Source of the DNA: Oscillospiraceae bacterium
GTDB lineage: Bacteria > Bacillota > Clostridia > Oscillospirales > Oscillospiraceae
Direction of reading: 5' to 3'
Assembly (NCBI GenBank): GCA_017448455.1
Contig: JAFSLL010000175.1
Coordinates: forward strand, 1 to 55,990
Length of the DNA stretch: 55,990 nucleotides
Made by a program: the position numbers and the translations under genes
Notes under the pieces: generated by a model
The model's database searches: none
What the model saw: only the letters and a program-made list of their open reading frames with translations
Told to the model about the DNA's origin: nothing
Shown here: positions 7,333-13,832 of the stretch, piece after piece
How the letters are laid out: each line of letters opens with the position of its first letter
How positions within the stretch are numbered: the stretch's first letter is position 1

Positions 7333-8654
7333 ATATGAAAATTACAAGCTGTGCAGTTTTCGGCGCGCAGGACGAAGCATCCCAGCAAACACTGGAATTC
7401 ACGGTCGGGGAAACGGAAAAGAACGTTGTAAACCTTTACCCGGAGATTCGCGGTCAGCGCTTTGACGGCTTTGGCGGTGCAATCACGGAGGCTGCAGCCT
7501 ATGTCTATTCACAGATGAGTGAGACGCAGAAAAAAGAACTGCTGACGGCCTGCTTCTCCGCTGAGCGCATGAATTATCAGTTTGTGCGTATTCCCATTGA
7601 CAGCTGCGACTTTTCTCTTGAGCAGTACGACAGCTATACGGAAAGCGGCGCGCCGGACTTTACACGCATGGAACGCTGGATTCTGCCGATGCTGCGCGAC
7701 GCTGAAAAGGCAGCGGGACGCAGGCTTCCGATCATGCTCTCTCCGTGGTCACCACCCGCGTTTATGAAAACGAATGGAAAACGCGAACAGGGCGGCAGAC
7801 TCAAACCGGAATACTATGCCGCTTATGCCGATTATCTCTGCCGTTGGGCGCTGCAAATGCGCGAGCTTGGTTTTGCCGTAGAGTGCATGAGCCTGCAGAA
7901 TGAGCCCAAGGCAGTTCAGACATGGGACAGCTGTATTTTCACCGCCGGGGAGGAAAAGCGCTTTCTGCGTGACTATTTCCGTCCAGCGCAGGAGAAATAC
8001 GGGCTCACCGACATTCAAATCTATCTCTGGGATCATAATAAGGAACGCGTGTTTGAGTGGATGCGGGATATTCTCGACGAATCCACCGCTCCGCTGGTAG
8101 CTGGAGCCTGTTTCCACTGGTACTCGGGCGATCACTTCGAAGCATTGGATTTCTGTCACCGGCTGTTTCCGGATAAGAAGCTGATGCTCTCGGAGAGCTG
8201 CATTGAGTTCCGCTTCTATGACAAAGCGGATGAGGTCGGCGCGGCCCAGATGCTCTGCCATGAGATCCTTGGCGATCTGAATCACGGCATTTCGGCTTTC
8301 TGCGACTGGAATCTGCTGCTGGATGAGACCGGAGGGCCGAATTACGTCGGGAATCTCTGCATGGCGCCATTCCATTATGACCGGCGCAACGGCACACTCC
8401 GCGCAGGTCTGCTGCAGCGCCGATATGAGACGATTTCGCGCGCGGTAATGCCGGGCTCTGTCCTCATCGGGACAACACGCTTTGCCGACTCGCTGGATGC
8501 GAGCGCATGGCAGCGTCCTGACGGGAAAATCGCTCTGCTTCTGCTGAATCGAAAAGATCAGCTTCAGGACGTGACCGTACGCATCCATGATCGGGAGGCG
8601 ACGCTCCCGCTTCCGGCCTTCGCGCTGGAGGCATTCCTGATCGAGCTTTTTTAG
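7329..8654 (+). CDS. GH30-family glycoside hydrolase
   Basis: A glucosylceramidase-like retaining glycosidase (beta-glucosidase, beta-1,6-glucanase or related), 441 residues, without a signal peptide. Seen motifs: FDGFGGAITEAAAY at the N-terminus, RIPIDSCDFS, LSPWSPPAFMKTNG, SLQNEP with the acid/base Glu, CFHWYSGDHF, and LSESC with the nucleophile Glu. A C-terminal beta domain ends with LLLLNRKDQ and FALEAFLIEL. ATG 7329 overlaps the GH5 stop codon as ATGA, so the two are translationally coupled; the nonsense codon in GH5 may thus lower its translation. The strong bidirectional terminator at 8666-8716 ends this operon. Confidence 0.88.
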   Translation: MNMKITSCAVFGAQDEASQQTLEFTVGETEKNVVNLYPEIRGQRFDGFGGAITEAAAYVYSQMSETQKKELLTACFSAERMNYQFVRIPIDSCDFSLEQYDSYTESGAPDFTRMERWILPMLRDAEKAAGRRLPIMLSPWSPPAFMKTNGKREQGGRLKPEYYAAYADYLCRWALQMRELGFAVECMSLQNEPKAVQTWDSCIFTAGEEKRFLRDYFRPAQEKYGLTDIQIYLWDHNKERVFEWMRDILDESTAPLVAGACFHWYSGDHFEALDFCHRLFPDKKLMLSESCIEFRFYDKADEVGAAQMLCHEILGDLNHGISAFCDWNLLLDETGGPNYVGNLCMAPFHYDRRNGTLRAGLLQRRYETISRAVMPGSVLIGTTRFADSLDASAWQRPDGKIALLLLNRKDQLQDVTVRIHDREATLPLPAFALEAFLIELF

Positions 8655-8665
8655 GAAATACCGGA

Positions 8666-8716
8666 CAAAAAAGAATCAGGGGCTGTCTCATTGAGACAGC
8701 CCCTCTATTCTTTTTT
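8666..8716. terminator. Bidirectional intrinsic terminator
   Basis: GGGGCTGTCTCA / TGAGACAGCCCC (8679-8690 with 8692-8703) is flanked by A-run 8666-8672 and T-run 8711-8716, so it works on both strands. It separates the convergent GH30 gene and the LysM gene, whose stop codon is seven bases beyond. Confidence 0.92.
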
Positions 8717-8722
8717 GTGCGA

Positions 8723-8998
8723 TTAGCGATAGATACGGGGATAGATAACGATCTGGGAACCGGCGTAGATCAGGTTGATGTCCTTGATGGTGTTGGGGTT
8801 CCAGTTCTTGATCTCCTGGGTGGTTACGCCAAAGCGGATGGCAATGCCGGAAAGAGCATCGCCCGGTGCGATGGTGTAGGTGATGAAGTTGCCGGTCTGG
8901 ACATAGGTGCCCTTCGCGAACTGCCACCAGGGGCCGTAGCCGCCCTGTGCGTCTTCTACCATTTCATCGGTAATCGGGGTTTTCACTTCGTCTGCCAT
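8723..8998 (-). CDS. Double-glycine-leader protein with LysM domain
   Basis: A 91-residue product. ATG 8998 is chosen for its GGAGG at proper distance; the frame opens further upstream without an SD. Residues 1-20 are an acidic leader ending in EMVEDAQGG, a double-glycine processing site. The cargo (71 residues) starts YGPWWQF and contains a LysM domain at about 40-86 (YTIAPGDALSGIAIRFGVT, IYAGSQIVIYP), a fold that binds N-acetylglucosamine-containing glycans such as peptidoglycan. No Sec signal is present. It is the distal gene of the minus-strand run with a C39-peptidase exporter, so export with leader removal is likely (inferred). No catalytic domain is attached. Confidence 0.8.
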   Translation of the reverse strand: MADEVKTPITDEMVEDAQGGYGPWWQFAKGTYVQTGNFITYTIAPGDALSGIAIRFGVTTQEIKNWNPNTIKDINLIYAGSQIVIYPRIYR

Positions 8999-9130
8999 TT
9001 TTTGTTCCTCCATTTTTTTATATTCACAAAAGATCGCCTTAGTCTGGAGATTTCCCGACAAAAGCGGATCTCTTTATGCCGGCAATCTTGTTGTGTTCCA
9101 TTTTGGGGCTTCCCTTGGAAGCAGGTGGTT

Positions 9131-9421
9131 TCAGCGTTCTTTTTTGTCCTGGATCAGGCGTCGAAACAGGGTTACAAACCAGGAGTATGGGTTAACATCC
9201 AGGGCAGCCGGTTCGAAGCCGCCGGCGACACTTGCCAGCGCGTCATCGGGGAGTGCTTCCAGCGGTACCGGGGTCTCGTCCAGCTCATAGCCCTGTGCTT
9301 CGGCAAGGCGGTTCATTTCTGCCAGGGCTGTCTCCGCATCGGGACAGCTCCGAAGCTGCTGGCGGAGATCGTCATTCTGTTCAAGCAGTTCCGCGAATTC
9401 TTTCAGGCGGATCTTCTCCAT
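9131..9421 (-). CDS. Nif11-like leader peptide precursor
   Basis: A 96-residue precursor. Residues 1-68 form a helical, acidic leader of Nif11/nitrile-hydratase-leader character (FAELLEQNDDLRQQLRS, then EAQGYELDETP) ending LPDDALASVAGG. The 28-residue core after GG is aromatic and cationic (NPYSWFVTLFRRLIQDKKER) and could form an amphipathic helix, as in bacteriocins. There are no Cys, Ser or Thr arrays typical of lanthipeptides, and no modifying enzyme nearby, so the core may be exported unmodified. It follows the sigma factor by 25 bases and precedes the LysM gene. The SD is weak (AAGGAA about 16 bases upstream). Confidence 0.75.
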   Translation of the reverse strand: MEKIRLKEFAELLEQNDDLRQQLRSCPDAETALAEMNRLAEAQGYELDETPVPLEALPDDALASVAGGFEPAALDVNPYSWFVTLFRRLIQDKKER

Positions 9422-9446
9422 AGCTGCGGCTCGCTTTCCTTGCTCA

Positions 9447-9926
9447 TCAGGCCTCCAGCAGAACGCGCAGCTTCTTCAGCAGAGCCTGGTGTCTGCGTTT
9501 GGTCACGCTGTAGGGGAGATGCATTTTATCTGAAATCTCATGCAGAGAGTTGTTAGCGTAGTAATGCAGGACCAGAATGTCCCGATCCTGTTCGGGAAGC
9601 TGTTTCAGCACGCCGGCGAGCCGCTCCAGCATATCGCTGTTGACAAGAGACTCTTCCAGGCTTCCCTGTGCGGGCATATCTTCGGTGAGAGGGGCACTGA
9701 TCCGGTGTGTCCGGTAATAATCAACGACGGTGTTATGCGTGATCGTATAGATGTAGGAGGATACGCCGGACCCGTTTTGCGGGTTCAGATTTTCCAAAAC
9801 TTTCCGAAATACCTCGCTGCACAGGTCCTCGACATCCTCGGGGTTCCCCACACGGCTTCGGATATAGTCGCGAACCTTATACCGGTATTCGCGGTAGATC
9901 TCATCAAACCGTTCCGTATCCGTCAT
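9447..9926 (-). CDS. ECF-type RNA polymerase sigma factor
   Basis: A 159-residue sigma-70 family factor with region 2 (YREYRYKVRDYIRSRVGNPEDVEDLCSEVF block, about 10-41) and region 4 (LPEQDRDILVLHYY, then SLHEISDKMHLPYSVTKRRHQALLKKL helix-turn-helix, about 111-155); no region 3. ATG 9926 overlaps the stop of the small GG-motif ORF upstream (ATGA), so it is translationally coupled to it. No recognisable anti-sigma gene is adjacent; the 65-residue upstream product could have that role, but nothing in its sequence shows it. A candidate target promoter lies at 11570-11600 before the CW_7 gene. Confidence 0.9.
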   Translation of the reverse strand: MTDTERFDEIYREYRYKVRDYIRSRVGNPEDVEDLCSEVFRKVLENLNPQNGSGVSSYIYTITHNTVVDYYRTHRISAPLTEDMPAQGSLEESLVNSDMLERLAGVLKQLPEQDRDILVLHYYANNSLHEISDKMHLPYSVTKRRHQALLKKLRVLLEA

Positions 9927-10120
9927 GGCTGGGGCTCCCGTGTCTCGTCTGGCATCTCCCTGCTGACCCCGCCGGCGGCGAGCGCGACTTGGTCATCGGA
10001 GAGGATGAACAGCTCTTTTTGGGCGTACCGATCCAACACTTCGTCAATCACAGACTGAAGGGCTGTGTTCTGATCAAAGCGCTGATAATCAAAAAGTGTT
10101 CTTAGCGTTGTTTCCAGCAC
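9923..10120 (-). CDS. Small ORF with double-glycine motif
   Basis: A 65-residue product from GTG 10120, with GGAGGAG ten bases upstream. It overlaps the metallopeptidase-like gene by 19 bases and the sigma factor by four, so all three are translationally coupled. The N-terminal 35 residues look helical (TLFDYQRFDQNTALQSVIDEV). The sequence FILSDDQVALAAGG then matches the leader consensus of the other small genes here, followed by only 14 hydrophilic residues (VSREMPDETREPQP). It may be a minimal export substrate, a peptide signal, or a regulator of the adjacent sigma factor; I cannot tell which. Confidence 0.7.
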   Translation of the reverse strand: MLETTLRTLFDYQRFDQNTALQSVIDEVLDRYAQKELFILSDDQVALAAGGVSREMPDETREPQP

Positions 10121-11004
10121 CCGATCTCCTCCTCAAGACGGATTGCCAGTTCGTAAGGCTCGACAGGACCCCAGGCTGAGAAAAGCTCCTCAAAGTGGCA
10201 CAGCGTCTTGTGGACTTTGGCCGCAAGTTCGTTCAGACGCTCCTGCCGATCGTTGGTTCCATCCAGGTAGTTTTCCAGTCTGCCGCCGACATACCGTTCC
10301 CCGTCAATACCGAGGAAGCGTTCTGCGAGCTGCCGGTCGAAAGTTCCGAACGCGGCGGTGAGGCCCGCGGCATCGGCTACCAGTTCATCCCAGACAGCGT
10401 CCTTCTTTTCCGGGAAGAACCTGCGGCAGATAAAGTGTGTGCATTCGTGCGTTTTGCGGATTGCATGCGAGGCTTTCAGCCACTCCTGCGGAGACAGCCC
10501 GACCTCTTCCGCTGGGACCGCGCTGTATGGCCCTGCTGAGAGGATGACCAGCGCATCCCGGTAGTTGCTTCTGACCGCCGTGAAGCGTTCAAATTCATCG
10601 CTCCAGGCATCCGGATCTCCGCCCGTACGGAGGTATTCCTCTTTGTGGGCTCGGATCTTTGTCCAGTTGATCACGCCGTCCAGCATGGAGGCGCCCTGCG
10701 TTGGCGGGATAGCGTCCGGCATGCAGCGGTGCGCTATGATCTGGAGGAAGAGCTCGAAGTCCGCACGCTCCTGCAGCGTGATGACCGGAACCGTTCCTGC
10801 CGGGGTTCCCTCGTACACACAGGAGTCCCCGTCATGACCGAGGAAGTGCGCGAGGGAGTGGGTCGGGGCATCCTGACCGCGCTGGACGATGGCTTTGTAA
10901 TCCTCCGCGCTCTCCGGACCCGGCCGCAGATAGAGCTGCGGATAGATCTTTGCCAGCGCTGGCAGTACTTCTCTGCCTGAGAGGTTTCGTTCTTCGGCTG
11001 TCAT
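10102..11004 (-). CDS. HECTH-motif metallopeptidase-like protein
   Basis: A 300-residue protein without signal peptide or membrane segments. Residues 186-190 are HECTH, a zincin-type HExxH site, and the third ligand is plausibly Glu207 in WDELVADAAG, about 17 residues further. The rest is not a family I recognise by name. It sits between the CW_7 export substrate and the sigma/leader genes, in one operon by overlap with the next gene. A role in processing or degrading the exported proteins or leaders is inference from position only; it could also be a structural zincin relative. AAGGGCGG lies upstream of ATG 11004. Confidence 0.6.
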   Translation of the reverse strand: MTAEERNLSGREVLPALAKIYPQLYLRPGPESAEDYKAIVQRGQDAPTHSLAHFLGHDGDSCVYEGTPAGTVPVITLQERADFELFLQIIAHRCMPDAIPPTQGASMLDGVINWTKIRAHKEEYLRTGGDPDAWSDEFERFTAVRSNYRDALVILSAGPYSAVPAEEVGLSPQEWLKASHAIRKTHECTHFICRRFFPEKKDAVWDELVADAAGLTAAFGTFDRQLAERFLGIDGERYVGGRLENYLDGTNDRQERLNELAAKVHKTLCHFEELFSAWGPVEPYELAIRLEEEIGCWKQR

Positions 11005-11034
11005 CGGTGCCCGCCCTTCGTGTTTCGCTCTTTA

Positions 11035-11080
11035 ACGGAACCCCTCCGGATAATCCCGGATGGGAGAGGAGGGGTCCCGT
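11035..11080 (-). other. mRNA hairpin between CW_7 gene and metallopeptidase gene
   Basis: A 13-bp stem (11068-11080 with 11035-11047, one G-U pair) occupies the 104-base gap after the CW_7 gene. There is no U-run after it on the minus strand. It may protect the upstream CW_7 message from 3' decay or partly end transcription, so that the cargo gene is expressed more than the downstream genes. Confidence 0.55.
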
Positions 11081-11108
11081 GGAGGACTTGCTTAGCAGCA
11101 GTCGGGGA

Positions 11109-11438
11109 TCAATCCAGGACCATATGGTTGACCAGGTTCTGGACAACCTCGGCAGGATAGCCGGCTGCGCGGAGTCTTGCCATGCGGATGTCGCCGTTGC
11201 CGTACTTGCCGGCGATTACATCCTGGGCAACATTCTCGTACTTCAGAACCGCGTTTACAAGGCCCTGTACCACATCGGGATCATAACCGGCATTCGCGAG
11301 CGCCCATCTGCGATCCTGTCCGTTGCCGTAGTCACCGCGGATGCAGGCATAGGCAGCTCTCAGGTCACGGGTCATGCCGCCGGAGACGGCTTCGAGATCG
11401 GCATCTGCAAGCTGGTCGAGTTTCTTTTCTTCGCTCAT
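11109..11438 (-). CDS. Double-glycine-leader protein with two CW_7 repeats
   Basis: A 109-residue product. ATG 11438 has AAAGGAG at good spacing; an upstream in-frame ATG at 11468 lacks one and overlaps a promoter. Residues 1-21 form a leader ending LADADLEAVSGG. The cargo is two repeats: 27-66 (IRGDYGNGQDRR, ANAGYDPDVVQGLVN) and 68-107 (VAQDVIAGKYGNGDIRM, RAAGYPAEVVQNLVN). The G-x-YGNG...R...L..AGY...VQ..VN pattern is that of the CW_7 (Cpl-7) cell-wall-binding repeat, known from phage lysozymes, where it binds muropeptides. No hydrolase domain is attached. It lies next to the C39/ABC exporter, so it is probably a leader-dependent secreted wall-binding protein. Confidence 0.82.
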   Translation of the reverse strand: MSEEKKLDQLADADLEAVSGGMTRDLRAAYACIRGDYGNGQDRRWALANAGYDPDVVQGLVNAVLKYENVAQDVIAGKYGNGDIRMARLRAAGYPAEVVQNLVNHMVLD

Positions 11439-11456
11439 GATTCTGAACTCCTTTAT

Positions 11457-11486
11457 ATTATATTTCATTTACCCATTGTTCTGCAA
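11457..11486 (-). promoter_or_regulatory. Possible sigma-A promoter of the CW_7 gene
   Basis: Minus-strand TTGCAG (11481-11486) and TATAAT (11457-11462) with an 18-base spacer. The start would lie about 15 bases before the SD, giving a very short leader. It may act alongside the ECF-like site at 11570-11600. Confidence 0.5.
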
Positions 11487-11569
11487 GTGTTTTCTTGCAA
11501 AATCCGGAGCGGGAAGCTCTGCGGTGAGAACTGCGCGGTGATTTTTGCCGTGTTTTTTGTTCTCTGTCT

Positions 11570-11600
11570 CTTTATACGAACGATTTTGCGGGCGGGACAC
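11570..11600 (-). promoter_or_regulatory. Candidate ECF-sigma promoter
   Basis: Minus-strand GTGTCCCG (11593-11600), a 14-base spacer, then CGTATAAAG (11570-11578). A GTCC-type -35 with a CGT-type -10 is the general pattern of ECF promoters. It lies in the 180-base gap between the exporter gene and the CW_7 gene, upstream of the operon that includes the ECF factor itself, so autoregulation is plausible. One site only; assignment is inference. Confidence 0.45.
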
Positions 11601-11618
11601 TTTTTTTCAAAAAATTTT

Positions 11619-13820
11619 TTATTCCGCGTCTTTCGCGGTGTCGGTGTCCAGCCGCTGCCGCGCCACCAGTTCCGCGAAGAAGCCGTTTTTGGCGATCAGG
11701 TCTTCATACTTGCCGTCCTCAATGATGTGGCCCTTGTCGAGCACGAGGATTCGGTCACAGTTCCGGATGGTGGACAGGCGGTGCGCGATGACAATGCGTG
11801 TGCATTTCAGGCTGTCCAGGGCGTCGGACACCTGCTTCTGCGTGCGGTTGTCCAGCGCGGAGGTCGCTTCGTCAAACATCAGGATCTTTGGCTTCGGCGC
11901 GATGGCGCGCGCAATCATCAGTCGCTGCTTCTGACCGCCGGAGATGCCGCCCTGTCCTTCGGAGATAATCGTCTGCATCCCCATGGGCATTGCACGGATA
12001 TCATCCGCAATACCCGCCATTTCAGCGGCCTCCCAGGCTTCGTCCAGGGTCAGTGCCGGTGCAGAAATGACGATGTTCGAATAGATGTCTCCCTGGAAAA
12101 GGCTGCCGTCCTGCGTAACTACGCCGATCTTCCGGCGCAGAGACCGCATGTCAAGCTTGGAAATATCTTTGCCGTCGTAGTAGATCGCGCCTTTGTCCGG
12201 TGTTTCAAAACCGAGAAGAAGCCGTACCAGTGTAGATTTGCCGCAGCCGGTGGTTCCGACAATTGCGATATACTCGCCGGCTTTGATTTTCAGACTCATG
12301 CCGTCCACGACATAGGGCATGCTGTCCGTATAGCGGAAATACACATTCGAGAGCTCAATGCTGCCGCGAATGGAAGTCACCATGGCTTTGCTTTCTGACA
12401 TCTCCGGTTCCGTCTTCAGGAAGGGCTCTGCCATGTCCAGAATCGGCTTGATGCGCGCCACCGAGAGCGCGACGCCGGTAAGGGAGGCAAAGGCGCCGGT
12501 CACCATGCCGTATGCGACATTGAAGGTGATGTATTCGGAAGGGCTGATCCGGGTCTGGACAGCGAGAAAGTATAGCAGAATCGTTCCGGCGAGATTGATC
12601 GCCGTCATGATCGCGGAGTTTGCTTTCAGAAATACGGGCGGGTTATAGTTCAGCTCGGCAGCTTCGGAATATGCCTTTGCCCAACGGGCAAAGGCGCGCT
12701 TTTCGGCGCCGGCCAGTTTGATTTTCTGTACACCGGTGATGAGAGCATAGCTGATACCGGCTTCCTTGGCGCTTTTTTCCATCATTTCTTTGCTGATTTT
12801 TGTCTGTAGGACGGTGGAGAGAAAGCTGAAGCCGAGCGTGCAGAGGATGATGGCGAGCGCGGGCAGAACCAGCGCCGGTGCGTAATGGAAAATGCGCGGG
12901 AGATACAGCAGAGAGGACAGAGAAGTCAGACCCATAGAGAAGACACTGCCCAGAAGCAGGTCACACAGCAGCCCGACAGACTGGAAGCGGTTGGAGAGTT
13001 CACCGGAGGAATACTTTCGGAAGAAGTTTGCCGGCAGATTCATCATGCGCATCATCATGGCCGCGTCCACGGAAAGGGAAGTCTTGGTCTTGATGCGGTT
13101 CATCATGAGCTCGCGAACCGTGCCGATAAGCTGCGCGGAGATGACGGCACAGAACATGAATACGGCGGTTCCGATGAGAAGCGCGGTGCTGCCGCTGTCC
13201 AGCACATAGCTGGTGAGCACACGGGTGATGTTCAGCATTGGCATGCCCGCCAGCGTCACCAGAAGGGTGAGCGCGATCAGCAGAACAAAGTCGCCGGTGG
13301 AGAGACAGTTTTTCAGATAGAGAAGCAAGTCAGGAATACCCAGTTTCTTCTGCGGGAGCGGGCGATAGAAACAGAGCGCGTCCGACGTGAAGCGTTCTGC
13401 GTTCTGCCGGTTCAGAGAGGTTTTCTGCCCGGTTGCGGGGTCTGTAAACCAGTAGCCTGTAAAGGGCTTGGGGAGAAGGGCAACAGGGGTGTTGTCCGCC
13501 TTGAGATAAGCTAGGATCGGGCCATAGGCGTCTTTATACCAGCCCTTTTCCAGCTTGACATTCCTTCGCATCAGACCGTGCGGACGCAGACAGAATTCCA
13601 GCTGCTCGTCCGGATCGGTAACGCTTTCGGGAATCTCGGGGCTTTTAATATGATAATATTTCAGAATTTCGTCCAGAGCAGCTTTGGTGATGATGCGCTC
13701 ATCCATGATTCCGGTGCCCTGTTTGCCCAACACGACCGAGGCCATGCGTAAGATGGAGTCCTCAAAGATCTCCTGATCGCTCAGCTTGCGCTGACGGATC
13801 TGTTCGTCAAACCAACCCAT
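11619..13820 (-). CDS. NHLM-type export ABC transporter, permease/ATPase
   Basis: The second of two fused permease-ATPase proteins of the NHLM (nitrile-hydratase-leader microcin) export type, 733 residues from ATG 13820 (AAGGGGG seven bases upstream; a GTG two codons earlier is possible). The N-terminal 150 residues are a cytosolic extension without a C39 protease site, as usual for this subunit. The exporter membrane domain (about 165-455) follows, then the ATPase: VGTTGCGKST (Walker A), ISGGQKQRLMIARA (signature), ILMFDEATSALDN (Walker B), VIAHRLSTIRN (H-loop). It lies 12 bases after the C39 transporter gene and probably pairs with it at the membrane. Confidence 0.9.
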   Translation of the reverse strand: MGWFDEQIRQRKLSDQEIFEDSILRMASVVLGKQGTGIMDERIITKAALDEILKYYHIKSPEIPESVTDPDEQLEFCLRPHGLMRRNVKLEKGWYKDAYGPILAYLKADNTPVALLPKPFTGYWFTDPATGQKTSLNRQNAERFTSDALCFYRPLPQKKLGIPDLLLYLKNCLSTGDFVLLIALTLLVTLAGMPMLNITRVLTSYVLDSGSTALLIGTAVFMFCAVISAQLIGTVRELMMNRIKTKTSLSVDAAMMMRMMNLPANFFRKYSSGELSNRFQSVGLLCDLLLGSVFSMGLTSLSSLLYLPRIFHYAPALVLPALAIILCTLGFSFLSTVLQTKISKEMMEKSAKEAGISYALITGVQKIKLAGAEKRAFARWAKAYSEAAELNYNPPVFLKANSAIMTAINLAGTILLYFLAVQTRISPSEYITFNVAYGMVTGAFASLTGVALSVARIKPILDMAEPFLKTEPEMSESKAMVTSIRGSIELSNVYFRYTDSMPYVVDGMSLKIKAGEYIAIVGTTGCGKSTLVRLLLGFETPDKGAIYYDGKDISKLDMRSLRRKIGVVTQDGSLFQGDIYSNIVISAPALTLDEAWEAAEMAGIADDIRAMPMGMQTIISEGQGGISGGQKQRLMIARAIAPKPKILMFDEATSALDNRTQKQVSDALDSLKCTRIVIAHRLSTIRNCDRILVLDKGHIIEDGKYEDLIAKNGFFAELVARQRLDTDTAKDAE

Positions 13821-13832
13821 TACCACACCCCC

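Noticed and set aside
8723-11438. Reading the locus as a classical lanthipeptide or sactipeptide cluster
   Set aside because: No LanM, LanB/C, radical SAM, YcaO or similar enzyme gene lies in the window next to the exporter, and the cargos include folded wall-binding domains.
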